From Acidobacteriota bacterium (GTDB lineage Bacteria; Acidobacteriota; Terriglobia; Bryobacterales; Bryobacteraceae), in the NCBI GenBank assembly GCA_016871155.1, contig VFZO01000010.1, forward strand, positions 1-60,165: a stretch of 60,165 nt of DNA. The letters are read 5' to 3'. Each line of letters begins with the position of its first letter. Within the stretch, counting starts at the first letter, position 1. The notes beneath the pieces were generated by a model, which was given only the letters and a program-made list of their open reading frames with translations, did no database searches and was not told the DNA's origin. Both the position numbers and the translations under genes were made by a program. Below, piece by piece: positions 44,579 through 53,878 of this stretch.

Positions 44579-45949
44579 TCACAAACCGTAGCGCTCCAGC
44601 CGGCGGTAGAGCGCGCTGCGGCTGAGCCCCAACACCCGGGCCGCGTGGCTGACGTTTCCATCGTTCTTCGACAGCGCCTTCTTGATCAGAAAGACCTCCA
44701 CCTCTTCCAGGCTCATATCCTCCAGCCGGCCCGTGCCTTCGCCGCGGTTCGTACGAAGAGCCAAGTCCACGGCGCGAATCTGATCTGTTTGGGACAACAA
44801 CACGGAGCGCTCAATAACGTGATTCAACTCGCGTACATTGCCCTGCCACGCGTTCTCCACCAGCATCCGCATCGCCGGCGCCTCGAAGCCATGCACGTTC
44901 TTACGGTACCGCCGCGCGTGCGCCGCCAGGAAGTAGGCGGCAAGCCGAGGTATGTCTTCCTTACGCTCGCGCAGGGGAGGCAAGTGAATCTCAATCGTGT
45001 TCAGCCGGAACAGCAGGTCCTCGCGAAACCGGTTCTCCCGGATCTCTACAACCGGATTTGCGTTCGTGGCGCTGATCACACGCACATCCACACGCTTCGT
45101 CTTCGACGAACCGACGCGCTCCATCTCCCCGACTTCCAGCACGCGCAGCAACTTGGACTGCAGATTCATCGGCACGTTGGCGATCTCGTCGAGAAACAGC
45201 GTTCCGCCGTCGGCCAATTCGAAGCGGCCGACACGGTCCATCTTCGCGTCCGTGAACGCACCTTTTACGTGTCCGAACAGCTCGCTCTCGAAGACCCCCT
45301 CCGCCAGGCCGCCCGCATTGACGGTCACCATCGGCTTCTCTTTCCGAAGCGACAAAGTGTGGAGCGTGCGCGCGACAACCTCTTTCCCTGTGCCAGGCTC
45401 GCCGGTGATCAGCACGTTGGCGTCCGACGGACCCACGCGGGCAATCATGTCGAGCACCGGTTGCATGGCTGCGCACTCGGCAATCATGGCCGGCCTGCCC
45501 TCGCCCTGCAGCAGGCGGTTCTCGGCCTCCAGCCGTGCCGACTTCCGCAGCGCCTCGCTCAATTCAATCTGAGTCCGGACAATCGCCAGCAGCCGGGCGT
45601 TCTCCCAGGGCTTCTGAACAAAATCCCGCGCGCCCCGCCGCATGGCCTCCACAGCCAACTCCACGGAACCCCAAGCGGTCATCACCACTACCGGTAGCGC
45701 CGCGTCCACACCCTGGAGTTGCGCCAGCAGGTCCAGCCCTTCTTGCCCGGACGTAGTGTCGCGGGTGTAGTTCAGGTCCATCAGCAGGCAGTCGTACTCC
45801 CGGATCTCCAGCGCGGCCAGAACCCCGGCCGGCGACTGCGCGGTCTCGATGGCAAAGCCCTCGCCCTTCAGCAATAACCGGAGCGCCTCAAGGACATCGG
45901 GTTGGTCGTCGGCAATTAGGATTCGGTTGGATCGGTTGGATTTATTCAC
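44579..45949 (-). CDS. NtrC-like sigma-54 response regulator
   Basis: A 456-residue transcription activator. The receiver domain (~8-135) has DD in IADDQPD and the phosphoacceptor in LLMDLNYTRD, followed by an unusual TTSGQ insertion before EGLDLL, and Lys in DFVQKPW. The AAA domain (~150-390) has Walker A GEPGTGKE, Walker B GGTLFLDEIANV and an arginine finger region. The sigma-54-contacting loop reads GAFTDA instead of GAFTGA. A Fis-like HTH ends the protein (NVSHAARVLGLSRSALYRRL). The start is GTG 45949 or an upstream TTG at 45982; neither has a clear ribosome site. A cognate partner is the adjacent kinase; the target promoters are not identified. Confidence 0.92.
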   Translation of the reverse strand: MNKSNRSNRILIADDQPDVLEALRLLLKGEGFAIETAQSPAGVLAALEIREYDCLLMDLNYTRDTTSGQEGLDLLAQLQGVDAALPVVVMTAWGSVELAVEAMRRGARDFVQKPWENARLLAIVRTQIELSEALRKSARLEAENRLLQGEGRPAMIAECAAMQPVLDMIARVGPSDANVLITGEPGTGKEVVARTLHTLSLRKEKPMVTVNAGGLAEGVFESELFGHVKGAFTDAKMDRVGRFELADGGTLFLDEIANVPMNLQSKLLRVLEVGEMERVGSSKTKRVDVRVISATNANPVVEIRENRFREDLLFRLNTIEIHLPPLRERKEDIPRLAAYFLAAHARRYRKNVHGFEAPAMRMLVENAWQGNVRELNHVIERSVLLSQTDQIRAVDLALRTNRGEGTGRLEDMSLEEVEVFLIKKALSKNDGNVSHAARVLGLSRSALYRRLERYGL

Positions 45950-46111
45950 GGTGGCGGCAGAGGTCGGCTTGCAACCCTGCAACCATTCTCTATCTTATGG
46001 AAACAAAAGGGGCAAGGAGGTCACTGCAGTGTCCGCGTATGGGACGGCTTTCCCGGACTCGGACATTCCACGCCGGATCGCAAAACCGAGTGGCGCCCGT
46101 TGCCGAGTGTG

Positions 46112-46120
46112 TGCTAAACT
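46112..46120 (+). promoter_or_regulatory. Extended -10 promoter for rpmB
   Basis: TGCTAAACT is an extended -10 (TGn plus TAAACT). Transcription near 46127 would give a 5' leader of about 42 bases to the rpmB ATG. Confidence 0.4.
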
Positions 46121-46168
46121 AGATCTTTGTGCGGCCGCCGTAGAGGTGTGCCGTGATGGAGAACTGTT

Positions 46169-46399
46169 ATGGAATGTCCCGTTACTGGCATCAAAACCCG
46201 CTTCGGCAACCGCGTTTCGCACGCGAACAATAAGACGCGTCGCACCTGGGAACCGAACATGCAGACCAAGCGTTTCTGGGTGCCATCTGAGAATCGTTAC
46301 GTCCGCCTTCACCTGTCGGCGCAAGGCATCAAGCAGATCGATAAGCAGGGAATCGAAGCCGTGCTCGCCGGCATGCGCGCTCGGGGCGTAAAGTACTAA
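46169..46399 (+). CDS. rpmB: Ribosomal protein bL28
   Basis: A 76-residue protein of the large ribosomal subunit. [20 protein letters not shown] and [10 protein letters not shown] are the L28 signature, and [19 protein letters not shown] is the typical C-terminal part. GGAG at 46158-46161 lies seven bases before ATG. It stands alone in its own transcript, closed by the strong hairpin that follows. Confidence 0.97.
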   Translation: MECPVTGIKTRFGNRVSHANNKTRRTWEPNMQTKRFWVPSENRYVRLHLSAQGIKQIDKQGIEAVLAGMRARGVKY

Positions 46400-46416
46400 C
46401 GAATCAGTTAATTACA

Positions 46417-46450
46417 ACAAAAGACCCCGCTCTCAAGCGGGGTCTTTTGT
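46417..46450. terminator. Strong bidirectional intrinsic terminator
   Basis: Perfect 15-base arms (46417-46431 and 46436-46450) around the loop CTCA; the GC core is GACCCCGCT/AGCGGGGTC and A- and T-rich ends flank it, so it can terminate rpmB on the plus strand and the convergent ATPase gene on the minus strand. It lies directly between the two stop codons. Confidence 0.93.
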
Positions 46451-46459
46451 TTGTGCTCA

Positions 46460-47731
46460 TCAGGTCTTTGCGAAGTAGAGCGATGTGGCCCGCTCCATGT
46501 CTGGTTTCGACATCGAGACCGGCCGGCTCTCGTATCGAGAGATCGACTCCAGAATGTTGCAGATATCGCCGGGGTAGCAGGCGCGGAGTTCGGTCCGCCC
46601 TTCTCGAAGGCACAGCAACCGCAGGTATTCCGCGGAGTCCGGTTCGGACGGAACACGGCGAGCCGCCACGACGCGGTCGAAGATCTGATCGAAGACTGCC
46701 GGGCTGACCGACTCGACGAAGATCTTGTTTTGGATACGGCGAAGAAAGGCCTCGTCGGCAAGATCCGACGGCTCGAGGTTGGTCGAGAAGACAACCATTA
46801 ACTCGAATGGAATCTGGAATTTGACGCCGTAGCGCAGCGTGAGGTAGTCCACGCGCCGGTCCAGCGGAACAATCCAGCGGTTCAGCAGGTCGCGCGGCGA
46901 CATCAGCTGGCGGCCAAAGTCGTCGACGATGAAAATGCCGTTGTTGGCCTTCATCTGCAGCGGCGCCGAGTAGATACCGGACGCCTCGTCCAGTCGCAAC
47001 TCCAGCATCGACGGAATCAGCTCGCCGCCGACCACGATGCACGGGCGCTTGCAAAGAACCCAGCGCGGGTCGATATCGGGGTCGTTGACCTCCAAAGCAT
47101 GGTGGACAACCGGATCGTAGATCGAGATGATCTGGTTGTCGACTTCAATCGAGTAGGGAATCAAGATCGCGTCCTGATAGACCCGCAGCATACGCTCGGC
47201 GATGCTGGTCTTTCCGTTGCCGGAAGGCCCGTAGACGAAAATCGAATTCTGCGAGATGAGTGCCGGGCCGATCTGATCGAGCAGACGGTCCGTGACAATC
47301 AGGTCGGCAAACGACTGCCGCAGCGCGCGACGGTCGATTTGGAGTTTCGCGGCTTGCTGGCGGGTGGCGGCGTGATATTCGTCCAGCGATACCGGGCAGG
47401 CGCCGGCATATTGGGAGATTTGAAATCGTTCCGAGGCCAACTGGCGCCCGGCGGCGGATAATGTGAAGTGGTAGTCGTTGCCCGACATTCCCTTCACCTC
47501 CACCAACTGCTGCGCGCGCATGTAGCGGAATGTGTGATCCACGATCGGGATCGACACCCGTAACTTCTTGGAAAGACTCGACAATGTCGACGTACCCTCC
47601 AGGAGCAACCGGCGCACGACAAGATCCAGCACCAGGTTTTCGCTGATGCCGAGCGCCTCCAGAGTCTCTGGAATGGCCGGCGAGAAACTCGTCGGGATGG
47701 AGTTGCCTGTGGAGAGAGTGGTGAACGACAT
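46460..47731 (-). CDS. AAA-type ATPase with N-terminal winged-helix-like region
   Basis: A 423-residue cytoplasmic protein. Residues ~20-100 have winged-helix character (LVLDLVVRRLLLEGTSTLSS, LRVSIPIVDHTFRYM, GNDYHFTLSAAGRQLASE). The ATPase core has Walker A GPSGNGKT (168-175), Walker B IFIVDD (266-271), sensor 1 in VVFSTNLEP and an Arg-finger-like RRIQNKI. The family resembles conserved AAA proteins of unknown function found beside secretin or pilus-type genes in Acidobacteriota and Deltaproteobacteria. It is divergent from the secretin gene across 82 bases. Confidence 0.8.
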   Translation of the reverse strand: MSFTTLSTGNSIPTSFSPAIPETLEALGISENLVLDLVVRRLLLEGTSTLSSLSKKLRVSIPIVDHTFRYMRAQQLVEVKGMSGNDYHFTLSAAGRQLASERFQISQYAGACPVSLDEYHAATRQQAAKLQIDRRALRQSFADLIVTDRLLDQIGPALISQNSIFVYGPSGNGKTSIAERMLRVYQDAILIPYSIEVDNQIISIYDPVVHHALEVNDPDIDPRWVLCKRPCIVVGGELIPSMLELRLDEASGIYSAPLQMKANNGIFIVDDFGRQLMSPRDLLNRWIVPLDRRVDYLTLRYGVKFQIPFELMVVFSTNLEPSDLADEAFLRRIQNKIFVESVSPAVFDQIFDRVVAARRVPSEPDSAEYLRLLCLREGRTELRACYPGDICNILESISRYESRPVSMSKPDMERATSLYFAKT

Positions 47732-47813
47732 GCTTGGCCAAACGCATTATCGGCCGTTCCCGGGCGGAGCTTTAGCCTCCACGAATTTGGCCCTCGCCGC
47801 GTCTTAATTCTCA

Positions 47814-49148
47814 GTGAGTTTCCGCGCTACGCTCCTTCTTGTTCCCGTCGTCCTGGCGGCCGCGCAGGAGTTCCCCCCAATTTCCGACGACGATCTGCGC
47901 GAGGCGCGCGAACTCCTGCCGCCGCCGGAGCTAAAGCTCCCGGCGGAGACATTCCACCTGGACTACAACTACTCGCACCGCAAGCTTTGGGAAACTGTGG
48001 CGGCGCTGCTGGGTCAGGAAGTGCTATTCGACAGCGACTACCCGGAGACGCCCGCCAATGTCCGGTTCCGCGCTGCCGGCGAGCCGGCCCGCCAGGTGCT
48101 GCAAGCCCTGTCGGTCGCGACCGGGAGTTTCATAGTGCCGCTGACTCCGAAGCGGTTCCTGGTTGTCAAGGACACCCAGCAGAAACGGCAGGAGCGCGAG
48201 CCGGTCGTCGCCGTTGTGCTGACGCTGCCGGACCCGGTCTCGATCCAAGAGATGCAGGAGACGGCCCGGACCGTCCAGCAGATCATGGAGATCCAAAAGT
48301 TTGGAGTCGACAACGGGCGGCGAATGGTGCTGCTACGGGACCGTGTTTCAAAGGTAAGGCCCAGCCAGCACCTGTTCGAACAGTTGCTTGGCGCCAAGCC
48401 GGCCGTCGTGATTGAGATGGAACTGTTCGAAGTCCGCGGCAACGGAAGCACGCGCCTGGGGGTGGGCGTTCCAACGTCCTCCAGCGTCACCTGGCTGAGC
48501 AATCTGTTCCGCAACGGCTCCGGCAAGGCTAAAGGCGACCTCTACACCTTCGGCTCGGGCGACTCTCTCTTCGGCATCACGATGGGTGACGCCACCGGCA
48601 CAGCGGTTGCGCTCCGGAGTTTTGGCAAGTCTTTGCAGCGGACCTTCGTGCAGTCCATCAACGGGCAACCCGCGCAGCTATTGCTGGGCGAGAAGTACCC
48701 GATCCTTACCGCTGGCTACTTCGGCGATACCGGTGGTGGACAGGGCGACGTCTTCCGTCCGCCGCCTTCTTTCCAGTTCGAAAACCTGGGGCTCTCGTTA
48801 AAGGTGACGCCGTTCGTTCACGACGTCGACGACATGACGCTCGATGTGGAAGCCGAGTTTAAACTCCTCACGGGCGCGGCCATCAACGGAATTCCAATCC
48901 TGGCCAACCGCAAGTTCGCCTCGCGCGTGCGGCTGAGCAACGAACAGTGGGCGGTGGTTGGCGGCTTGGCGCAAGATACCTCGACAACCACGCGTTCGTT
49001 ATTTCCGGGACTGAGTAACAACACCGAGGTTGACAACACCTCCATGCTGTTGTTGATGAAACCGCGGCTGCTCAGCCTGCCGATGAGTTCCACGGTGAAA
49101 CAGCAGATTTTCCTGGGGGCGGAGACGCGGCCATTGATGCCGTTTTAG
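47814..49148 (+). CDS. Secretin-like outer-membrane pore protein
   Basis: A 444-residue exported protein with a signal peptide (RATLLLVPVVLAAA, cut before QE). An N-domain region (~50-190: FHLDYNYSHRKLWETVAALLGQEV, ARQVLQALSVATGS) is followed by a secretin domain (~200-430) with VVIEMELFEVRGNG, FENLGLSLKVTPFVHDVDDM, LDVEAEF and RLSNEQWAVVGGL. The start is GTG 47814. No pilotin, pilus or type II/III secretion genes are seen, so the exported substrate is unknown. Confidence 0.82.
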   Translation: MSFRATLLLVPVVLAAAQEFPPISDDDLREARELLPPPELKLPAETFHLDYNYSHRKLWETVAALLGQEVLFDSDYPETPANVRFRAAGEPARQVLQALSVATGSFIVPLTPKRFLVVKDTQQKRQEREPVVAVVLTLPDPVSIQEMQETARTVQQIMEIQKFGVDNGRRMVLLRDRVSKVRPSQHLFEQLLGAKPAVVIEMELFEVRGNGSTRLGVGVPTSSSVTWLSNLFRNGSGKAKGDLYTFGSGDSLFGITMGDATGTAVALRSFGKSLQRTFVQSINGQPAQLLLGEKYPILTAGYFGDTGGGQGDVFRPPPSFQFENLGLSLKVTPFVHDVDDMTLDVEAEFKLLTGAAINGIPILANRKFASRVRLSNEQWAVVGGLAQDTSTTTRSLFPGLSNNTEVDNTSMLLLMKPRLLSLPMSSTVKQQIFLGAETRPLMPF

Positions 49149-49205
49149 TGACGAGGCTGCAATCGTGCTCCAATAGGCATGGACCATCGTCCCAAGGAGC
49201 CTGCC

Positions 49206-52200
49206 ATGCTTTCAAGAGTTCTGGTCCTTTTGCCGGCCGTCGTGTTGGCCGCGCAGCTCAACGCGCAAAGCCTCACCGGCCAGATCTCGGGAACCATCGC
49301 CGATCCCAGCGCCGCTTCGGTGCCAAACGCGACCATCGAACTCCGCAACAAGGCGACGTCCCAAGTCCGGCAAGCGACCAGCGATCCGTTCGGCGCCTTC
49401 ATCGTCACGGACCTGCTTCCCGGAACCTATGACCTGCGCATCGCCGCCGCCGGCTTCACCACCGTCGAGCAGACCGGCCTCGTGCTCACCGCCACCGAGC
49501 GCCTTGTACTCCGCACAATCACCCTCAAAATCGGCGAAACCGTCCAGACCACCACCGTCCAGGCCGAAGCCGTCCGGCTGCAAGTGCAGAGCGGCGAACG
49601 CTCGGGCCTGATCACCGCGAAACAATTACAGGAAGTCCCGCTCAAGAGCCGTGACTACGCGGGCATGCTGCGCCTGCTCCCCGGCGTCAGCGACCACTCC
49701 GACCGCGAAGCGCCCCGAAGCTTCGGCTTCCGCTTCGTCGCCGCCAACGGCGGCCGCAGTACCTCCGTCAGCGCCTCTCTTGACGGCGTCTCTCAGATGG
49801 ATACCGGAAACCAGTTCTGGCCCCTCTTCACGCCGCCCGTCGAAGCCATCGCCGAGGTCAAGGTTCTTCTCACGAACTATCAGGCCGAGTACGGCCGCAC
49901 CACCACCGGCATCCATGTCGTCACCAAGGGCGGCACCCGCGAGTTCCACGGCGGCGCCTACTACTTCAAGCGCAATGAGGCCTTGAACGCCAACGAGTAT
50001 TTCAACAATCAGCTTGGCGTGAAGCGCCAACGTTACCGGTACGACAACCCCGGCTACTTCATCGGCGGCCCCGTGCTGATTCCAGGCGTGGTGAAAACGC
50101 GCGACAAACTGTTCTTCTTCTGGTCGCAGGAGTTCTTCCCGCGCAAAACGCCGACAGGCCTGCGCCGCATCACCTTCCCCACCGCGCTCGAACGCCAAGG
50201 CGACTTCTCGCAGACGCGCGACACGAATGGCACAGTCATCCCCATTCTCGACCCGCTGAATAATCGCCAACCCCTCCCCGGTAACATCGTGCCGCCCAGC
50301 CGCATCGACCGGCGCGGCCAGGCCCTGCTCAACTTCTTTCCGCAGCCCAACACCCAGGATCCGCAGCGCCTGCTGAACTACGTCTTCGATCTCCCCGTCG
50401 ACAATCCTTATCGCAATGAAGTACTGCGCGTCGACTGGAACATTAGCTCGAAGGCCAACACCTACGTCCGCCTGCTCAACAACGATATGTCGCAGTCCGG
50501 TGACGCCTGCTGCCTCTCCGGCGCCAGCTTCCCGCACATGCCTCTCGATTACCTCTTCCCGGGCAAGGGCTTCGCCTCATCGCTGATCTACACCTTCAGC
50601 CCAACGCTCGTCAATGAGTTCGGCGCCGGCCTCAGCCGCGCCGACCAATCTCTACGCATCGGCCAGGATTCGCTCGACCGCAACAATCGCGACAAGCTCA
50701 ATCTCGGTCTGCCGCAGTTTTTCCCGCGGGCTAATCCGCTCGGCCTCATCCCGAACGCGAGCTTCGGCGGCGTGCCCAACGCGGCGTCCATCAGCCTGGA
50801 GAGCCGCTTCCCCTTCTTCGGCACGCAGAGTACCTGGAACATTACGGACAACCTTTCGAAGATTCACGGCCGGCACCAGTTCAAGTTCGGGTTCTATCTT
50901 GAAAAGGTCGCGCGAAACGCGCAACGGGGCAGCGCTTTCAACGGCAGCTACGATTTCGGCCGCAACGTGCTCAACCCCTTCGACACGAACTACGCCTTCT
51001 CCAACGCCCTGATGGGCAGCGTAAACAGCTACACGGAGTCCGACCGCCATCCGCAGGCCCACGCCCGCTATCACAACTTCGAGTGGTACGCGCAGGACAC
51101 TTGGCGTCCGCACAAGCGCCTCACTTTAGAACTGGGCGCGCGCTTCTACCGTGTGATGCCTACCTTCACCGACGGCGACAAACTGGCGGGCTTCTTCGTC
51201 CAGGATTTCGACCCGTCAAAAGCGCCCCGGTTGATCCAGCCCTTCCGGGCTACACCCACCAGCGCCAGGCTCGGCCGCAATCCCGTCACCGGTGAGATCG
51301 TTCCCGAAGTTAAGATCGGCACTTTCGCTCCGGGCTCGGGCAACATCATAAACGGAATGCGGGTTTTCGATGGCGTCGCTCTCACTTCGCCCGGCGTCAA
51401 AATCGCGCCGCGCTTCGGCTTCGCCTGGGACGTTTTCGGCAGCGGAAAAACAGCCGTTCGCGGCGGCTTCGGCATGTTCTTCAGCCGGGTCGCCGACGAC
51501 AACATTATGGCCTGGACCGAGCCCCGCCCGCTCGTGAACACCTCCACCGCCAACTACACAACGATCCAGAGCCTCCTTGCCACGCCGCTCAGCGACAGTC
51601 CCGCGTCCGTATCCGGTCTAGAGGACTCCAGAAACCTGCCCTCCACCTATAACTGGAGTTTCGGAATCCAGCAGGACATCGGATTCGGTACGGTTGTCGA
51701 CGTTGCCTACGTCGGCTCCGTGGCCCGCCACCTGCTGCACAGCCGCAATCTGAATGCCACCACCTACGGCACCAATTTTCTTCCGTCTTCGGCCGACGCC
51801 ACCTCGCCCGGCCGGCCCCTGCCCGTCAATTTCCTCCGGCCGTTCCAGGGCTACGCGGACATCAACTACCGCGAGCTCGCCGGCTCGTCCAACTATCATT
51901 CGCTCCAGGCGCAGGCCAACCGCCGCTTCACCCGTAACCTCATCTTCGGCGCCACTTGGACGTGGTCGAAGATGATGAACTACTCCGACGAAGACTTCGG
52001 CTCGGTGAATCCCGTGCTCAACTTCCGCCGCTGGAACTACGGCAAGAGCGGCTTTGACCGCACCCACAATGTGACGGCGAACTTCCTCTACGATCTTCCA
52101 AAGTTCAGCGGCGCTTGGAACAACGCGTTCAGCCGGACCGCCTTCGACGGCTGGCAAATTGGCGGCGTTGCTATCTTCCTGAGCGGCGCGCCCACCGGTT

Positions 52201-52634
52201 TCGGAGCCAGCTTCGTGCAAGCCATTGACCTGACCGGCGGCTCCGGCATCGACTCTCGCGTCAATCTCACCGGCAATCCCAGCCTCCCGTTTGGCCGGCG
52301 CGATCCCATGCGATTCTTCGATACCAGCGTCGTGCAGCAGCCGCCCCTCGCGGCCTTCGGCATCGGCAACGCTCCCAAGGACGCCGTTCGCGGCCCGGGC
52401 CTCAACAATTGGGATCTCTCTTTGTACAAGAACTTCGCCTGGGGCCCCGGCGAGTCGCAGAAGGTGCAGTTCCGCTTCGAAACCTACAACTCGTTTAACC
52501 ACTCGCAGTTTAACGGCATCGACACGGGCAGCCGCTGGGACGCGCAGGGCCGTCAGGTCAACCAGCGCTTCGGCCAGGCCATCTCCACAGCCGCCGCGCG
52601 CCGCATCCAACTCGGCCTGAAGTTCGCATTCTAG
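49206..52634 (+). CDS. Oar-like TonB-dependent outer-membrane receptor
   Basis: A 1142-residue outer-membrane receptor. Signal peptide 1-20 (VLVLLPAVVLAAQLNAQ). Residues ~22-105 form the carboxypeptidase-regulatory-like domain (SLTGQISGTIADPSAASVP, FIVTDLLPGTYDLRIAA). A plug domain (~115-240) and a large barrel follow, ending in RRIQLGLKFAF. AAGGAG at 49194-49199 is six bases before ATG 49206. The next gene starts two bases after its stop, so they form an operon: uptake of a substrate that the oxidoreductase may process. Confidence 0.92.
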   Translation: MLSRVLVLLPAVVLAAQLNAQSLTGQISGTIADPSAASVPNATIELRNKATSQVRQATSDPFGAFIVTDLLPGTYDLRIAAAGFTTVEQTGLVLTATERLVLRTITLKIGETVQTTTVQAEAVRLQVQSGERSGLITAKQLQEVPLKSRDYAGMLRLLPGVSDHSDREAPRSFGFRFVAANGGRSTSVSASLDGVSQMDTGNQFWPLFTPPVEAIAEVKVLLTNYQAEYGRTTTGIHVVTKGGTREFHGGAYYFKRNEALNANEYFNNQLGVKRQRYRYDNPGYFIGGPVLIPGVVKTRDKLFFFWSQEFFPRKTPTGLRRITFPTALERQGDFSQTRDTNGTVIPILDPLNNRQPLPGNIVPPSRIDRRGQALLNFFPQPNTQDPQRLLNYVFDLPVDNPYRNEVLRVDWNISSKANTYVRLLNNDMSQSGDACCLSGASFPHMPLDYLFPGKGFASSLIYTFSPTLVNEFGAGLSRADQSLRIGQDSLDRNNRDKLNLGLPQFFPRANPLGLIPNASFGGVPNAASISLESRFPFFGTQSTWNITDNLSKIHGRHQFKFGFYLEKVARNAQRGSAFNGSYDFGRNVLNPFDTNYAFSNALMGSVNSYTESDRHPQAHARYHNFEWYAQDTWRPHKRLTLELGARFYRVMPTFTDGDKLAGFFVQDFDPSKAPRLIQPFRATPTSARLGRNPVTGEIVPEVKIGTFAPGSGNIINGMRVFDGVALTSPGVKIAPRFGFAWDVFGSGKTAVRGGFGMFFSRVADDNIMAWTEPRPLVNTSTANYTTIQSLLATPLSDSPASVSGLEDSRNLPSTYNWSFGIQQDIGFGTVVDVAYVGSVARHLLHSRNLNATTYGTNFLPSSADATSPGRPLPVNFLRPFQGYADINYRELAGSSNYHSLQAQANRRFTRNLIFGATWTWSKMMNYSDEDFGSVNPVLNFRRWNYGKSGFDRTHNVTANFLYDLPKFSGAWNNAFSRTAFDGWQIGGVAIFLSGAPTGFGASFVQAIDLTGGSGIDSRVNLTGNPSLPFGRRDPMRFFDTSVVQQPPLAAFGIGNAPKDAVRGPGLNNWDLSLYKNFAWGPGESQKVQFRFETYNSFNHSQFNGIDTGSRWDAQGRQVNQRFGQAISTAAARRIQLGLKFAF

Positions 52635-52636
52635 TC

Positions 52637-53878
52637 ATGAAATACATCGCACGCCGCAGCGTCTTGAAGACCGCGGGCTTCCCCTTCGTCGCGGCCTCCA
52701 CCGTACGCGGTGCCAACGACCGTGTCGACATCGGTTTCATCGGCGTCGGGCGCCGCGCCCGCTGGCTATTGCGCCGCGAGGATTTGGGCACCGGGCGCGT
52801 CGTGGCCATGGCCGACATCAATCCCGCCAGCCTCGCCGAAACCCTGCGCTATCAGCCGGAAGGCCAGTCCTGGCGGCCCTACCATGACTACCGCCGGATG
52901 TTCGAGAGCGAAAAGCTCGACGCCGTGTTCGTCGAGACGCCCACCCACCCTCGCGCGCTCATCTGCATGCACGCCATGCAGGCCGGGCTCGACGTCTACG
53001 CCGAAAAGCCGATCAGCCTCACCGTTCGCGAGGGCCAGATTCTCGCCAGAGCCGCTCGCCACTACCGCCGCGTCTTCCAGGCCGGCACGCAGCAGCGGTC
53101 TATCCCGATCAACATGTTCGCCAGCCGCTTGGTGGCGGCCGGCAAGCTCGGTAAGATCCGCAAGGTGATCGCGTGCAACTTCCTCGCGCCGCATCGCTGG
53201 ACGCCCAAGCCGGCGCAACCGGTTCCCGCGGGCCTCGACTGGGACCAGTGGTGCAATCAGACCGAACTCCGCCCTTATCACTCGGCCCTCCATCACGGCT
53301 GGACGAACTATTGGGACTTCGACGGCGGCGGCCAGTCCTGGGGCGTCACCGGTTGGGGCACCCACTCGCTGGATCAGGTCCAGGACGCGCTCGGCACCTC
53401 CCTCACCGGGCCAGAAAAGCTGCTCCTCGGCGAAGGAAGCAAGGTGACGCTCGTCTACGCCAACGGCACGGAGCTGTCACTCGAGCAACCCAAGACCGAT
53501 GGCATGGAGCAGTTGGGCGCCATCTTCCAGGGAACCGATGGCGAGATGCAAATCCTGCGCGGCGACTTCGTTACGAACCGTCCCGAACTCCGTCAGGGCG
53601 CGCCCGAGCCCACCAAGCAGGGACCCGGCGAAAGCACGCCCCACGTCCGCAACTTCATCGAGTGCATCCGCTCGCGCCAGCTCCCCAACGCCGACGTTGA
53701 GATCGGTCACCGCTCCACCGTCGTCTGCCACCTGGTCAACATCACCCGCGAAGTCGGCCGCCCGGTCCTCAACTGGGACCCCAGGATCGAGCGGTTCCAA
53801 GGCCCCGGCGCCGAAGAAGCTAACACCCGCCTCGAACGCCCCCGCCGCAAAGGCTACGAGCTGCCACCTGTTGGCTAG
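52637..53878 (+). CDS. Tat-exported Gfo/Idh/MocA oxidoreductase
   Basis: A 413-residue NAD(P)-dependent oxidoreductase. The N-terminus carries a Tat signal, RRSVLKTAGFPFVAAST. The Rossmann motif IGFIGVGRRARWLLRR and DAVFVETPTHPRALICMHAM are followed by the family motif DVYAEKPISLTVREGQ (E-K-P intact). Residues ~160-413 form the substrate domain with GWTNYWDFDGGGQSWGVTGWGTHSLDQ, where His and Asp are positioned as in Idh-type catalysis. Coupled with the TonB receptor (two-base gap), it likely oxidises an imported sugar or cyclitol in the periplasm. Confidence 0.9.
   Translation: MKYIARRSVLKTAGFPFVAASTVRGANDRVDIGFIGVGRRARWLLRREDLGTGRVVAMADINPASLAETLRYQPEGQSWRPYHDYRRMFESEKLDAVFVETPTHPRALICMHAMQAGLDVYAEKPISLTVREGQILARAARHYRRVFQAGTQQRSIPINMFASRLVAAGKLGKIRKVIACNFLAPHRWTPKPAQPVPAGLDWDQWCNQTELRPYHSALHHGWTNYWDFDGGGQSWGVTGWGTHSLDQVQDALGTSLTGPEKLLLGEGSKVTLVYANGTELSLEQPKTDGMEQLGAIFQGTDGEMQILRGDFVTNRPELRQGAPEPTKQGPGESTPHVRNFIECIRSRQLPNADVEIGHRSTVVCHLVNITREVGRPVLNWDPRIERFQGPGAEEANTRLERPRRKGYELPPVG

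Noticed and set aside
47030-47046. Sigma-54-like site resembling GCAC-N5-TTGC
   Set aside because: It lacks one G of the -24 element and lies inside the ATPase coding region, far from any gene start.
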